Positions 28,551 through 40,127 of a stretch of DNA of 64,000 bases are shown piece by piece. The stretch comes from Saposhnikovia divaricata (lineage: Eukaryota; Streptophyta; Magnoliopsida; Apiales; Apiaceae): contig CM071600.1 in NCBI GenBank assembly GCA_036435485.1, positions 158,546,546-158,610,545 of the forward strand, read 5' to 3'. Numbering within the stretch: position 1 is the first letter of the stretch; each line of letters opens with the position of its first letter. The notes under the pieces are model-generated. The model was not told where the DNA came from, did not search any database, and was given only the letters and a program-made list of their open reading frames with translations. Made by a program: the position numbers and the translations under genes.

Positions 28551-29330
28551 ATGTTAGTGTTACAATTGCTATAGTTACTAATGTTGCAGTATTAAATTTT
28601 GTGTTACTATAACAACCAGATTTAGTGTAACATTTGAATAACATAGTGTTACATTAGCCTTACTGTTATATTGCTTAAAAACAAGATTGCAGTGTTGCAT
28701 TAGATAATACAGTGTTGCATTAGATTATTATGTAGTGTTGCAATAGAGAGTGGGCCCCCACATGCCACGTGGTAGTGGGCCCCACATGCCACTTAGAAGT
28801 GGCCCTCCATGCCACGTGTCAGGTGGGTCCCACATGCCACGTGTTAGGTGGGTCCCACATGCCACGTGTCAGGTGGGTCCCACGTGCCCACGCGTTAGGT
28901 AGGCCCCACATGTCAGGTGGGTCCCACCTGCCACGTGGCATGTGGCCCCCCCACCTACCACGTGTCAGGTGGCCCCCCACATGCCATGTGGACACTGCCA
29001 CGTGGCCACCTGCCACGTATCACCCCATGACACGTCACCACCATGACACGTGTCACGTGGACCCCACATGCCACGTGTCATCTGTCTCTTTTGGCTAAGC
29101 TATGGTAACACCTTTCTAGTGTTGCATTTGTTTGATTTGGTGTTACTGTATGGCCCTAAGGTAATACTTTTCATAGTGTTACTATTGAGAACAAAAGCGT
29201 TACGTTAGAGAGCAGAGGCAACATTAGCGGATGAAATGGTGAAAAAGTGTTACCTTAGGTCTATTGTAACAATTTTCGTGCCTAATGCAACACTAGAAGT
29301 GCGTTGCGTCTGGGCATCTATGGCGTAGTG
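28551..29330. repeat. Right subterminal region of the CACTA element
   Basis: GTGTTACAATTG, GTGTTACATTAG, GTGTTGCATTAG (twice), GTGTTGCAATAG, GTGTTGCATTTG, GCGTTACGTTAG and inverted forms (AATGCAACACTAG) are scattered on both sides of the ACGT-box array and up to the terminal TAGTG. They match the left subterminal motif. Confidence 0.7.
28755..29078. repeat. Right ACGT-box (G-box) array of the CACTA element
   Basis: About twelve units of the type CACATGCCACGTGTCAGGTG with GGTCC run from 28755 to 29078, many with CACGTG. Composition and unit design equal those of the left array, but the order of units differs, so the arrays are not simple copies. Confidence 0.85.
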
Positions 29331-29425
29331 TTGAGATAGTAAATATGCAATGAATTAAAGAAGATGGTATTTTTGCAAAAAGAAACTTGAAACCTAGTAT
29401 TTTTGGTAAATTCTCTAAAGTTAGT

Positions 29426-30098
29426 ATAATAAAGAAAAATTATGATTGTAATACTTTTTATATTGTAAAATTATATTTTTTTTAAAAAATTAAAAACGTA
29501 AAAAAATTGGATAGAATAAAAAAACCCACTTACCTTAACTACAAAAAAGATATATAATTCTCATAGCTTTCTTTCCGCAAACTCAAATTTGATAAATATT
29601 TTAATAGTATGTTTAGAAGCATAAGTTTGTTAATTATTGGATTAAATATTAAAGTGTTCACTGAAGTGAAAATCATGTATTACTTTATTCACCGATTTCA
29701 ATGGGGTATCATTTAAATTACTAAAGTCATAATAAATATCAAATAAAGAATTCTAAATATGTGTTCAAAAAAAAAAAGTAATCTTTTGTTGATTCTACAT
29801 AGTTTTCTTGAATCTTTTAAAAGATTATTTTTTAAGAAAAATGTGCGGAACCAACAAAAGATTACTTTTATTTTCCGAATACATATTTAGAGTTATCTAT
29901 ATGCTATTTATTATGATTTTAGAGATTTAAATGATATCCCGATAAGATGGGTAAGTAAAATAATACATGAGTTTCATTTGAATGACCACTTTGATATTTA
30001 CCCGTTAGTCTTTCCATATTCCAGTTTATAAGAAAATAAAATGTAACCTGCAAAAAAGAAGTGAAGACTTTGCTGAGTGATAACTCTAAAACTTGATC
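29426..30098. other. AT-rich spacer with an inverted repeat
   Basis: No gene. AAAAAAAGTAATCTTTTGTTG at about 29771 is mirrored by CAACAAAAGATTACTTTT at about 29853, and ATATGTGTTCAAAAA by a similar word, giving a hairpin of roughly 150 bases around 29750-29900. It is probably a small decayed element. Confidence 0.5.
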
Positions 30099-32439
30099 TG
30101 TAAGAACCCAGATTTTTGGTAGAATTAAAACTTTTTATTATGTATGGATGTAATAGTGAATAGTGGTTGCGACTACGATGTAATGATTGTTCTGATGAAT
30201 GTATGGAATGGATTGGATTCAAATACTTATATGTCATGAAGAATGCTATTGGTTGACAATCTAGATAAGAATTATCTATCTCCTAGGAAATTAAGATTTG
30301 ATGATTCGAAGGGGGAAGGTGATTCTTATGTCATCCAAATCGAGATCTGTTATCAGTCCAGTGGTTCCGAAAAAGGGTTAAGGAACAATCGAAGGAGAAC
30401 CAGGACATCTATATAACCCTAAAAGAATAAGCAAAGAATCTGAAAGACCTAAAAGATTATTAAAAGGATTTAAGGAATATGGATTCGAGATTTATTAAAG
30501 AGAATTGAAAATAGTGGTGTAAATATTATTACGGTTTTCGGTAAAACCCTAACTAGAAACGATTGAGGTATTTGTTCGAACGATCAGTGAAATTGAGCAA
30601 TAACCAGACAAAAGAGCAAGCAGAGAGCAAGATGCATGCATGTGCTAGTAGAAATATCTAGTAACCAAGTGGTTACATGAGTAACCAATGCACTTAGTGA
30701 TTTAAACCTTGTACTTAGCATAATATATATTTTTTTCAACCAAGCTTCCACATCAAGCCATACAAATGCATCATCCATTACCTCATCACTTTAATAAAGC
30801 TACTTTAGATGAGATATTATCCTAATCTCATCAAACAATTCATTTTATCACATGAACCAAGCAAGAGAAGCCAAGCACTCCATTCTCTCTTTTCTTTACC
30901 CCATTCGGCTTCTTGCTAATTCAAGAACCAGAAACCCACTTCCAACCATCATTTGATCTTGTAATTTTTATGGTAAGTCCTATAATTCATAAAAGTGATC
31001 TCCTCAAAATTTTAGCTTCAAACTCCTTTGTTTCCATTTTCAAAAAAATCATGAAAGAGGAGGGTGAATAGTGTTCTTCATGTACTAATCCTTGTTTTTC
31101 TTGATTTCATGGTTGATCTAAGCTAACTTAAAGCAATCCAAGGACCATATCAAGATTAGTGAGGCTAGTACATACTCTCAAGAAGGTAACCACTTGAAAC
31201 CCTAGCTTTTGTCTTGAGGTTTAAGCATGTTTTTGATGGGTTTAGCTTTGTATGCTTATAGTGGTGATTATAAGCAAGATTATGTAGTTAGTTATGTGAT
31301 TTAAGAAGCATGATGATTTTGAGGTTAAGGTCAGTGGTTCTAGGTCTTGTTGAGATGAGAATCGTGCTTATAGGTTGTATTGATGCCTGGTGTGGCTTGG
31401 TTTGATGATTACAATTTTTGGAACGTCCGATTTATAACCGTCGTAATGCCGAATTTTTGTTAACACTTAGAAACTGAGCATGACAGTTAATATAATTTCC
31501 TGACCTTGGTAATATTATGACATGTTCTTGTAGATCTCGATCCATAGATCGTTTTGGCATGAGAATCGAAACATTCAGACTTACGGTTTAGGAGTTATGG
31601 TCAAATTACTAAAATTGGTTCGAAACCGTAAGTAAAAGTTCATAACTTCAGTTGAACCCTCGTAAAACATGTTATTCAGAGGCAAATCTTGGTAAATAAA
31701 TACTAGAGGTCATAAGGAAGGTGTGAGAGAAAACCGCATGTCAAACAGATTGTTTTCCGATTTTATAAAAATGTTTGAATCAAGGTTAAACGCGAATGAA
31801 CCCTTAAAAGTACATTTGGTTATAACTTTGGTAAAACTCTTAGAAAACGGGCGATAAAACTTGAGGTATAATCTTGGTTCGTAAACGACCATCCTTAGAA
31901 CTTACCCGGCTTAAGTATATGTCAAGTGTAAGTATAATGACATGTCTTAATAAAGAACAAAATTCGGATCGTATCGGTAATAAAAAGAGTTATTCAAAAG
32001 GGTGTATAACGAGATAACTCGAAAGCGTGTTTCGACTTAAGTAAAGTTTATACGTAACCTTCTAAAGAAGTGTTAGGTGATTAATCTCGAATATTCTGAT
32101 TGTTTATAGATCACCGAGCTGACCCGGGACACGCTGCCTCTACCCACACCCGATTACCAGGCAAGTTTCAAATCCTTTTAAAGGCGATTGTTGTGATAAT
32201 ATATATGACTGTTGTTATACATATGCCATTGCATGCATACCTGTTTTCAATTCATATTGTTATACTTGTTCCATGATTATTGTTGGCTTATAAGCTAGAT
32301 AGATGATGTATCAGTTATAAGCCGGATGTTGTTAAGTCCCTTAGAGAAGGACATATATATCGTATTCGTTGAATATAGACCGGGAGTCAGTACTTCTTGA
32401 TATATCGTAATTACTATCGAGGGAAAATATTTAAGTAAA

Positions 32440-33010
32440 TATTTTCCATTATTTGATTGACGAATATTATTTTGAATATTCGTTCGAGATTATTTATTTA
32501 ATGACCATTACTTCAAATATTTATCTGAACGTTATCTATGCAATGAATATTATTTTTCAATATTTATTTAAAGTCGATCCATTTATTGAATATTATTTCG
32601 AATATTCCTTTAAAGCTTGGATTACTAAATGAATATTATTGTGATATTCATTTAGAATATTATTCATTAAATAAATATTACTTTTGAATATTCATTTAAT
32701 TTCCTATTTACTTAATGAATATTATTTTAAATATTCATCCGAAGTTCTACTTATTTAATGAATATTATTTTAAATATTCCTTTCCATATTAATTAAACGA
32801 ATATTATTTTAAATATTTAATTATTCAATAAATATTTTCTCTATATTCATTCGAGAATTATTCTGAGAAATACTTCGATTAAAAATATTCTTCATATTTA
32901 TAAATATTCTTTAAATATTTCTGACTCAATAAATATTCTCTGATTATTTACTCAATACTTGGAAATAACTTCAATATTGTTTATTCTTCTTCGAATATTG
33001 TCTTCGACCT
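32440..33010. repeat. AATATT-rich palindromic repeat block in the 5' LTR
   Basis: Some fifteen units of the form TGAATATTATTTTGAATATTC, each a small near-palindrome, are spaced 30-45 bases apart. The same block is at 42650-43230 in the other LTR. Confidence 0.75.
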
Positions 33011-33960
33011 TCGATCATTCTGAAAATTTCTTCGGAGTCATATTATTAATATTATATCAAAAAGGTTCTCAGAATTCCATTCTTCATTTGAATCTGTCTT
33101 TTAAATAATAAGGGAACCTTGCTTGAGAAATGTTATTTGCCTTGTTGGCTTCCCGGTCATAAAACCTTTCTAAAACGATTCTTCTCGTTCGCAACTTGGT
33201 TGCTATGTATCTATTTAATCTTGTGTACCCACTCATCATTCAAGGGGTAAGAGTGTTGGAACAAGTTGGTATCCATTAACAAGCATCAGCTTGGGAAATA
33301 TCAATGAATTTTCCTTTCCAACTAGATACGACTACTTCGTGGAGTCTTATCAACAAGTATTATACTTGGGGAAAGGGGGACGAGCTTTACGTTTCAGAAT
33401 CATGGAATTATTCGAACTAGGAGATTTTGTGTAAGAGGCTGTGGGACAGTCCATCATTAAAATTGGTGTAAGAGGCTGTGGGACAGTCCATCCTTGAAAT
33501 AGGCTCCGAGTGGCACCGGTCCCAACTATGCCCAACCGTTGGCTAGGGAGATCCAACGTATGGTGGTGTCCATATGTTCTTCCTTCTACCGGTAGTAAAA
33601 CAAATCTTGAGATACACAACCTACGACTGATCAACGTAAGGCGGTGTCATCTGGCGCGACATACTCTAGTATTGGTTCACTATCCAGAATCTATTCATTT
33701 TCTGCAACATTATCAGTGTTGGCAGGGTTGAGAATTATTCAAAACCAGAATTGCATATCTTTTCCTACAGTTTCCCTTTTTGGGAAATATGATGATATCT
33801 TGCTTATATTGGACATAACAGATATTTCTACGGATTATATATGTTGAGTTACCTTGTAACTTCATCCTTTACATTATACTAGTACTATCTTCGTTAAAGC
33901 ATGGCATATGGCATATGGCATCCTTTACATATATTTATATCAAAACAACAGCTAGGTCAG

Positions 33961-34053
33961 ATGGCCCGCACCAGGCGCACCCAGCGCAATCAGGTGACCG
34001 CACCCGTAGGATTACCCGCTGATATGCTAGCTGCCATTGCTGAGGTAAACTAG
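33961..34053 (+). CDS. 30-codon ORF in the LARD 5' LTR, possible first gag exon
   Basis: It starts ATGGCCCGCACC and reads MARTRRTQRNQVTAPVGLPA..., an Arg-rich start then a short hydrophobic end, with TAG at 34051. GC content is clearly above its surroundings. Near the end, GCTGAG/GTAAAC is a good splice-donor match, so the ORF could be a leader exon joined to an internal acceptor. It is kept in the other LTR. It could also be chance; no domain is recognisable. Confidence 0.35.
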   Translation: MARTRRTQRNQVTAPVGLPADMLAAIAEVN

Positions 34054-34352
34054 ACTGGTAGCTTTTGTTTTCAGTCTTAATTATATGTATGACTAATGTA
34101 ATCAATGGCAAGAACTTTAAACTTATGTTGTTACTCCTTTTGGATTGTAATAACTTTTATTCGTAAACCCTGTAATGCATGACTTATTTCAATTTCATCT
34201 CTGGGACTATAACTGTTATGTGTGTGAGTGGATATTATTGCGGGGTCACCTCATGTTACCTATTTATTTTGGACTCAAGTCAAGTGTTATGTATGGAATA
34301 CGAGATCGTAACGACCCGATCCCCGACCCCGGATCTAGGGGTATTACAGAGA

Positions 34353-34364
34353 TGGTATCAGAGC
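34353..34364 (+). promoter_or_regulatory. Primer binding site of the LARD (initiator Met tRNA)
   Basis: TGGTATCAGAGC, complementary to the 3' end of plant initiator methionine tRNA, lies four bases after the 5' LTR. Confidence 0.9.
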
Positions 34365-37300
34365 GTTACGTTATAAACCCCAGAGATGACGCGACGTTAA
34401 AACAATAAATTCACTAAGATAATAAGAACTCTTGCCAAGATCATAGTCGGACTACTTAATGTAGTACTGACATATAAAACCCTTATGGGAACCCCAAATA
34501 TCATGATAGTAACTTAGCTCGATATCGTATCAACGAGCAAGGCGACGGACCTTGAGGCTTGCGAGCAGCAGCATGAGGATGCTTTATTATATGTTGACGA
34601 TCGGCTTGAAGACTCGATAGAGTACCCTACTGAGGACCCGAAGGAGGTTCCAGCTAAGGAGGGGAATCCTGTTAAGGATAAATAGTTTACCCCTGAGGAA
34701 ATGAGGGCTGCAGCCAGAGAGACTGTAAGAGTTAACGTATAGTGCTCAGAGAAGTGAGCATAAAGAATTGAGATATTATTAAGAAAACTAAAGATGCATA
34801 TTGGATTCATTACCGGACTACCGGATGTAGTACCAGCAAGTAAGAAGGATTGAAAGGATTGCTTGAGAATTCATATGGGGATAGATGAGAATCCTTAGAG
34901 ACTTTCAGATCAGTGAGAAAAGAGTTAGTATAATGCGTGATTGCCAAAGACATCGATATAGGACGGGGAGCAGAGTCTCCAGAGGCAGTTGAGATAGAGG
35001 CAGCAAGTGCCATATCATTGGATAAATGAATTAGTGTGAATATTGTCAAAGGTAATTCGCGTTGAGAAGGCAGATTCCATAGGTTATAAATTATGAAGTC
35101 AAATTAAGATAGAGGAGGTGATCTTATCTAGGAAATGTTCATATTTCGTTGAATGTATCAGCTTAGAAAGTAAAGACAGTGTGAAATGATGGCATGATTG
35201 GATAAAGTTATATAAGGAAGTAGTAAGCGAAATGATGATCTCAGAACCTACAAGAGGAGAAGACCAGTGAGTCTATGATAAACCCGTAATAAGACTACGG
35301 TCAGGGATTAAGTATAAGGTTATTTCAACTGAGTGAAATGACGAACCAGAAACATTAGATGCATGTGGTTCAGAAGAATATTAAATTCTTTCTTTTTCTT
35401 GAATGGATTATAGTAGGTTACATTAAGTTTACTTCGACGCTGAATCATAAATGGATCAAGTAATACGATCAGTGGTTAAGAGGTAATGGAAAGTGTTTTG
35501 AGATGAAACCGGAAAGAGCAAGTGCATGCCAAGTTCTCGAAGTATGAATTTTGATAAAATAAAGTTCAGCTATTAGGACATGCGATCAATAATGAGTAGT
35601 GTTGGTTGACCCAACCGAGTTAAAGGCAGTTTTTGAGAAAGGCCAACCACACCAACTACGGTGAGAAATTTCATTAGATTCACCAGGAAAATGTGAGAAA
35701 ATCTTCCTGGAGCTAAAAGCGAAATTAGTGACGACCCAGCGTTGGCGTTGCCTAATGTAAGAAGGAAGACTTTGTGATATATTATGACGCACCTCATATA
35801 GGTTTAAGTGGTGTGCTTATGCAGCACGACAGAGTAATTTTGGATGTATTCGGATAGCACGGTTCACCAGATGGCCCTGGTAGTGCCAATTTTGTGGAGC
35901 GATTAACTCCGACGGTAGTGGTCCTTTTGAGACTGGTGGTTAGATAGACTAACGTTTCATAGTATCAACTATTAGGACGTATATGCATCAAGAAGATGTG
36001 GCATGTTCCAGTTTGAAACTTCTTATTTCCCTTCTATGGGATGTATATATTTGATTCCTTTCCAGTGGATAAACTTCTAACTTTGTGTTAAACCTCCCGT
36101 ATTATAACTGCTTACGATTGTACCTGCTTGGATGATCATAGAACTGATCTTTAGGTTTCGAAACTAATCTTCTTAATTGTTACCAGTGGGTGGATAGATT
36201 AACTAAAATTTTCCTGATTCTGGAAAGAAATTCAACAAACTTTGGCAAACCTTGTCTTTCTGATTATCAGAGAACGTCACTAAAGAGAGTGGAGACTAGG
36301 GCTAACCCCGTGGATTGGGTAAGTAGTCGCTATATGGGTTGGTGGACAAACCCTGATTACTGCGATTGATTGTAGAAATAAAATGATGAAGTTGAGATTG
36401 GACGGTAAAGGGGAAATGTACTTAAGGACCAAAACGGACTGAGGAGTTTCGGGATTGACTTAAATGAAAAGGTTATTATGCCAAAAGTGTTAAGCTTATG
36501 TAGCACGCAGGATTGTTAAGAGAAGTTGAAAAGATAAAAATAAAGGAAAGGTGCTCATAAACGGTACCGAGAAGTCGATTGAGACTTATATGGAGTAAAA
36601 TTTTGAAAAGATCAGAAACGGTATCAAGGAAGAAGGATGAACGAGGAGTGACTATGCCACTCTGGCACCCAAGATTTGCTGTGTAAAGGAAAGTAGTGAA
36701 CTAATACAAAAAAGAAGAAGAAGAAGTTTAAGAGTACGTGGGAAAAAGCATATTGATAAGCGTAACCTACCCTAGATAAATTATCTTCGCTATGGACGAA
36801 GGAGGCACTATGCCAGGCAATTGCTAGAAAAGTAATGCCATTAGCTAACTCTAAACTCACATACTGTAGCGCGGCCATTTGGGGCCATGTGGGGAAGAAT
36901 TATAAAGTAACTAGACCAGCAATGTAAGGACAAAGCGGGGTACTTATAACCGAGCGCCAACCGCGAGAACTTTTGATACAAAGTGAAGTAATTCAGGTGT
37001 ATATGATTGACCATCTTAGGAGCTAGAAACCCAGCTATAGTGAATTGAGATACATAATGTTGGGATTTTATAAATACAATGAACATAATATGGCTGGGGA
37101 AAGTGATCAATAAAAGGCTTATGGAGATTGTCAAAAATTGTGTAGTATGTTGCATAAAGGTTATCTGAAACTTAGTATCTTTAAGAAGAGTGATAAGTAC
37201 TAAGAGATTCACGTTGAACACGACCAATATTTTCCAGAACGTCCCTGCTGCCATTACCATATATATGTTATCTTTTAAAAGCCATGTAGACTGACATCCG

Positions 37301-40114
37301 TTTGAAAGAGAAGGTTAGCATGAAGCTACCTGTAGATTATCAAGTTATGAATGATTGAAAAGAGACCCTTATTAAGGAATTATGAATTGATTGTTAACTA
37401 AAGGATGTAAGTATTTTTGAAAATAGAATTGAGGACAGAATATCCATAAATTTAGATGAACCCTCGGGATGCACAAAGGGTGGCATTACCCCTAATAAAG
37501 ACATTATGAATTCAGATGATATGAGTTGGATTGAATATGGCAAAAATAATCTTTAAGGATTTACTGAAAGGAGTTTCGGAAAGTACATAGATAGAATTGT
37601 TATAGAATCGATTAAGGATATTTTGATATACCCTGTACCTAGAAAATACAGGAGGAACGACGAGGATGACCTAAGAAACCTTACAGGAAAAAAAAACAAA
37701 AAAAAAGATTAAGAAAATAAATATTCTAGGTATGATTGGGAGTAACCGTGATAAAGTTCACACGGAAAGGTGGAAACAATGACTTATGGAAAAAGATTGA
37801 TAGATACTTTCTCCTTCAGCAGAGCTTAAGGGAAAATGCATTCACCCAATAGTGATGGGAATGAGGTAGAAAAGTTTGAGTTCAAATAGATTCAGAAAAC
37901 ATTGATTGTGAGAAGTTATCATTATCAAGAAAGGCCAATGAGGTGGCCGACACTTTAAGTATAGAGGAATATTTATAAATGCTCATACCAAAGAAAATAG
38001 AACGATATTTGGAAGGACCTTGTAGGTCGTAATATGGTGGAGGGATTTACATCCCTTCTGATGATTGTGCAAGAATCGACGGTAATAATAGTTTAAGTAA
38101 AGATTCGATTCCTGATGGCGTCTTAAGCATATTACATACCTTAGAAGGTCCCATTTTGAGGTAAACCATGACCATGATACGAAATTGATTAAGTGAACCG
38201 TGAAGTTTCTAGTCTTCTAATGAAGACATGTGATTAATAATTTCATCAACCTGACATGGCTGCGGTGATTGAAACTCTACTGAGATTTTATCTACTTCAT
38301 TAATACCTACCTCAAGTTCAGGAAGTATTCCTTATGAATAAGAAATAGTGATTAGTTCATCTTCCTAGAGAATTTTGGATATGACAACTATGAAACCCGT
38401 CTGATTAACTATTAAAGTACTACGTAAACAACAAACGATGGTGATTCAACAATGGACTACATTAATGTAGTGGTGATTCTTCTAAGAAAGTAGATGAAAA
38501 CGCAAAGATAAGGATAGTGCTGCTATTGATAAGCTAAACGGCATGTTGATGAATAACAAGCAAGTTTATGTTAGTATATTTCTGCGCAAACAAGATAGAG
38601 AATACGAGGTTGGAGATTCATGGTGCTAAAGGCATTCTCGTAGAAAGAATTAATGAGACTTGGAAAGAAGGACAGTTGAGCCCGAGATTTATTGGGCCAT
38701 CTGAGAGTTTAAAAATGTTCGGAAGGTGGCATTCAAGCCAGCCTTACCCCCAAAACTTATAGCATGATCGTAACATGTTTCATGTGGCAAGGCTATGCCA
38801 GTAAAATGCAGATGCTCGATAGATGATAAGTTTACGAGCAGGTACATATATGACCTGGTCTGATTTACGAAGAACAACCTGTGGAAAATCACGGATGGAA
38901 AAGAACAAGTGATAAGAAACAAGTTTGGCAGAAGTAGATTATATTGGGTCTAAGTTAAAGAATCGGCCAGATTCATTTCAGAGGGTTTAAATTGGAATAA
39001 TGCGATGATTATAGAGAAAATGTGACGGGATACCAATAAGGAGGTGCCAAGTGAAAAAGATGTCTCAATGATGAGATAACGATGGGGATAAATAACGGAA
39101 ATGAAAAAGGATCAGATAATAAGAAGGATGTGACTAGTAAAGAAAAGATTGGGAAAGTAATTATGGAATGAGAAGCAAGGAATGTTATGAATGGATTGAC
39201 GAATGGGCTTTCTAACAAATTCTCGAGATGACAACTTAATAGTGTTAGTATTATGAATATGAAAGGGCTTCTAACATGGCGTAGAACGTCAGTAACAATG
39301 ATGTCAAGCGAGAAATCTAAGATTTAACCTAAGAGTTGAAGGATTTCCAAAAGTGAGTGTTGCTAAGATTGAACAAGAGTATAGGTCCATAGAATGATGG
39401 ACGGAGCAGTAAGGATATGTTGACACGTGAGATTACGATAAAATAGTATTTGGTACGAATACGATTATTTTTCTTCTCTAATGAACCTCTACAGTTCAGA
39501 GGTAAATTCTAAGTATGATATTTTACAATCATGAAAACTTTCTATAATTCTTTGAAATTCTTTTCTTTTCTTCTCTCTATTTCACCTTCTTTTTGAATTG
39601 AGAAGAACAACCCTTTAAGGAGGGGAGGTACTGCTACGTGACTATCTGCCTGTGTGATAGAAGTCTAAGTGGAATACCATAACTTGTTTAATTGCTTGTC
39701 AAGTACTAAAGGCTGGCCCCCTTCTGTACTAACTATGCAATATAACAAATGTTCATTGATCATAGTGATCTCTCAATAAATCTTTCCACTTCTCTATATT
39801 GATCGAGATTGCGAAGATTAAAGCGATCAGGAAATGCCAGTGCGAGCGAGGTTACCTCCAAATTTGCAGTGCGATAGTGATACCAATGTTACTGCAGGTA
39901 TCAATAAGGATAAGACTGAGTAAGAGCATAACCCAGATAGTGTGTTGTACGAAAAGTAGCAAAGTTGATGGAAAAAGGATAAAGTATGTATTGTAGCACT
40001 AGAAGATGTGCTGAGAAAGGGTAGAACGACTAAGAATTGACCGGGAAGCTAAAAAGTGAAACGATAGACAAACGACTCTTTGCTTCCTACCAGATTCTGG
40101 GATGGAATCCTTTT
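34365..40114 (+). pseudogene. Decayed Ty3/gypsy interior of the LARD
   Basis: Only scraps can be read. KIFLELKAKLVTT and GVLMQHDRVI (about 35695-35850) are RNase H-like. YIDRIVIESIKDILIYP (about 37582-37632) is the reverse transcriptase FIDDIL region with its active-site Asp pair lost. KANEVADTLS (about 37937) is the end of RNase H. GQLSPRFIGPSESLK with NMFHVARLC (about 38670-38800) is the end of a chromovirus-type integrase. Stops and shifts separate all of them. The first RNase H scrap lies upstream of the reverse transcriptase scrap, against the normal order, so the interior is also rearranged. Confidence 0.65.
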
Positions 40115-40126
40115 AAGGAGGGGAGA
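40115..40126 (+). promoter_or_regulatory. Polypurine tract of the LARD
   Basis: AAGGAGGGGAGA is followed by one C and the 3' LTR. Confidence 0.85.
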
Positions 40127-40127
40127 C

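Larger units (their letters stand above)
17228..29330. mobile_element. CACTA (En/Spm-type) transposon, 12.1 kb
   Basis: The left end CACTATGCCATAAATTGGCG and the reverse complement of the right end CACTACGCCATAGATGCCCA agree at about 21 of 30 positions. A 3-bp duplication TTG lies on both sides (17225-17227 and 29331-29333), as CACTA elements make. Inside, in order: subterminal motifs, an ACGT-box array, a 174-bp satellite, a leader, a TNPD remnant, a TNPA-like gene, subterminal motifs around a second ACGT-box array, and the right end. The TNPD transposase is ruined, so the copy cannot move by itself. Confidence 0.85.
15769..29416. mobile_element. Probable Mutator-like/foldback element that holds the CACTA transposon
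   Basis: A 9-bp word TAAAGTTAG occurs at 15760-15768 and again at 29417-29425, the duplication length of Mutator-like elements. Inside it, the left segment AAGTTTCTAAATTGCAAAAA (about 15856) is the inverse of TTTTTGCAATTAAGAAACTT (17207-17226, right next to the CACTA insertion) and, less well, of TTTTTGCAAAAAGAAACTT (about 29370). This fits a small inverted-repeat element split by the CACTA. The extreme ends (GGGCTTTTTTTC and CTCTTAAATGG-like) match only weakly, so the outer limits are tentative. Confidence 0.45.
30099..34348 (+). repeat. 5' LTR of the LARD, 4250 bp
   Basis: Starts TGTAAGAACCCAG, ends GGATCTAGGGGTATTACA. It holds an AATATT-rich repeat block, two direct copies of GTGTAAGAGGCTGTGGGACA (about 33430 and 33468), and a 30-residue ORF near its 3' end. 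This length is at the upper end for plant LTRs. Confidence 0.9.

Noticed and set aside
28769..29098. 109-codon ORF and its reverse partner
   Set aside because: Same artefact in the right ACGT-box array.
30584..30778. 64-codon minus-strand ORF present again at 40788-40982
   Set aside because: Repeated only because both are LTR copies; no domain, and no sign of selection beyond overall LTR identity.
33350..33847. Several ORFs in the LARD LTRs (also 43556-44052)
   Set aside because: Overlapping on both strands and kept only between LTR copies. Frames differ in length between the copies.
34353..34364. tRNA-like word TGGTATCAGAGC as a tRNA gene
   Set aside because: It is a primer site complementary to the tRNA 3' end, next to an LTR; no cloverleaf surrounds it.
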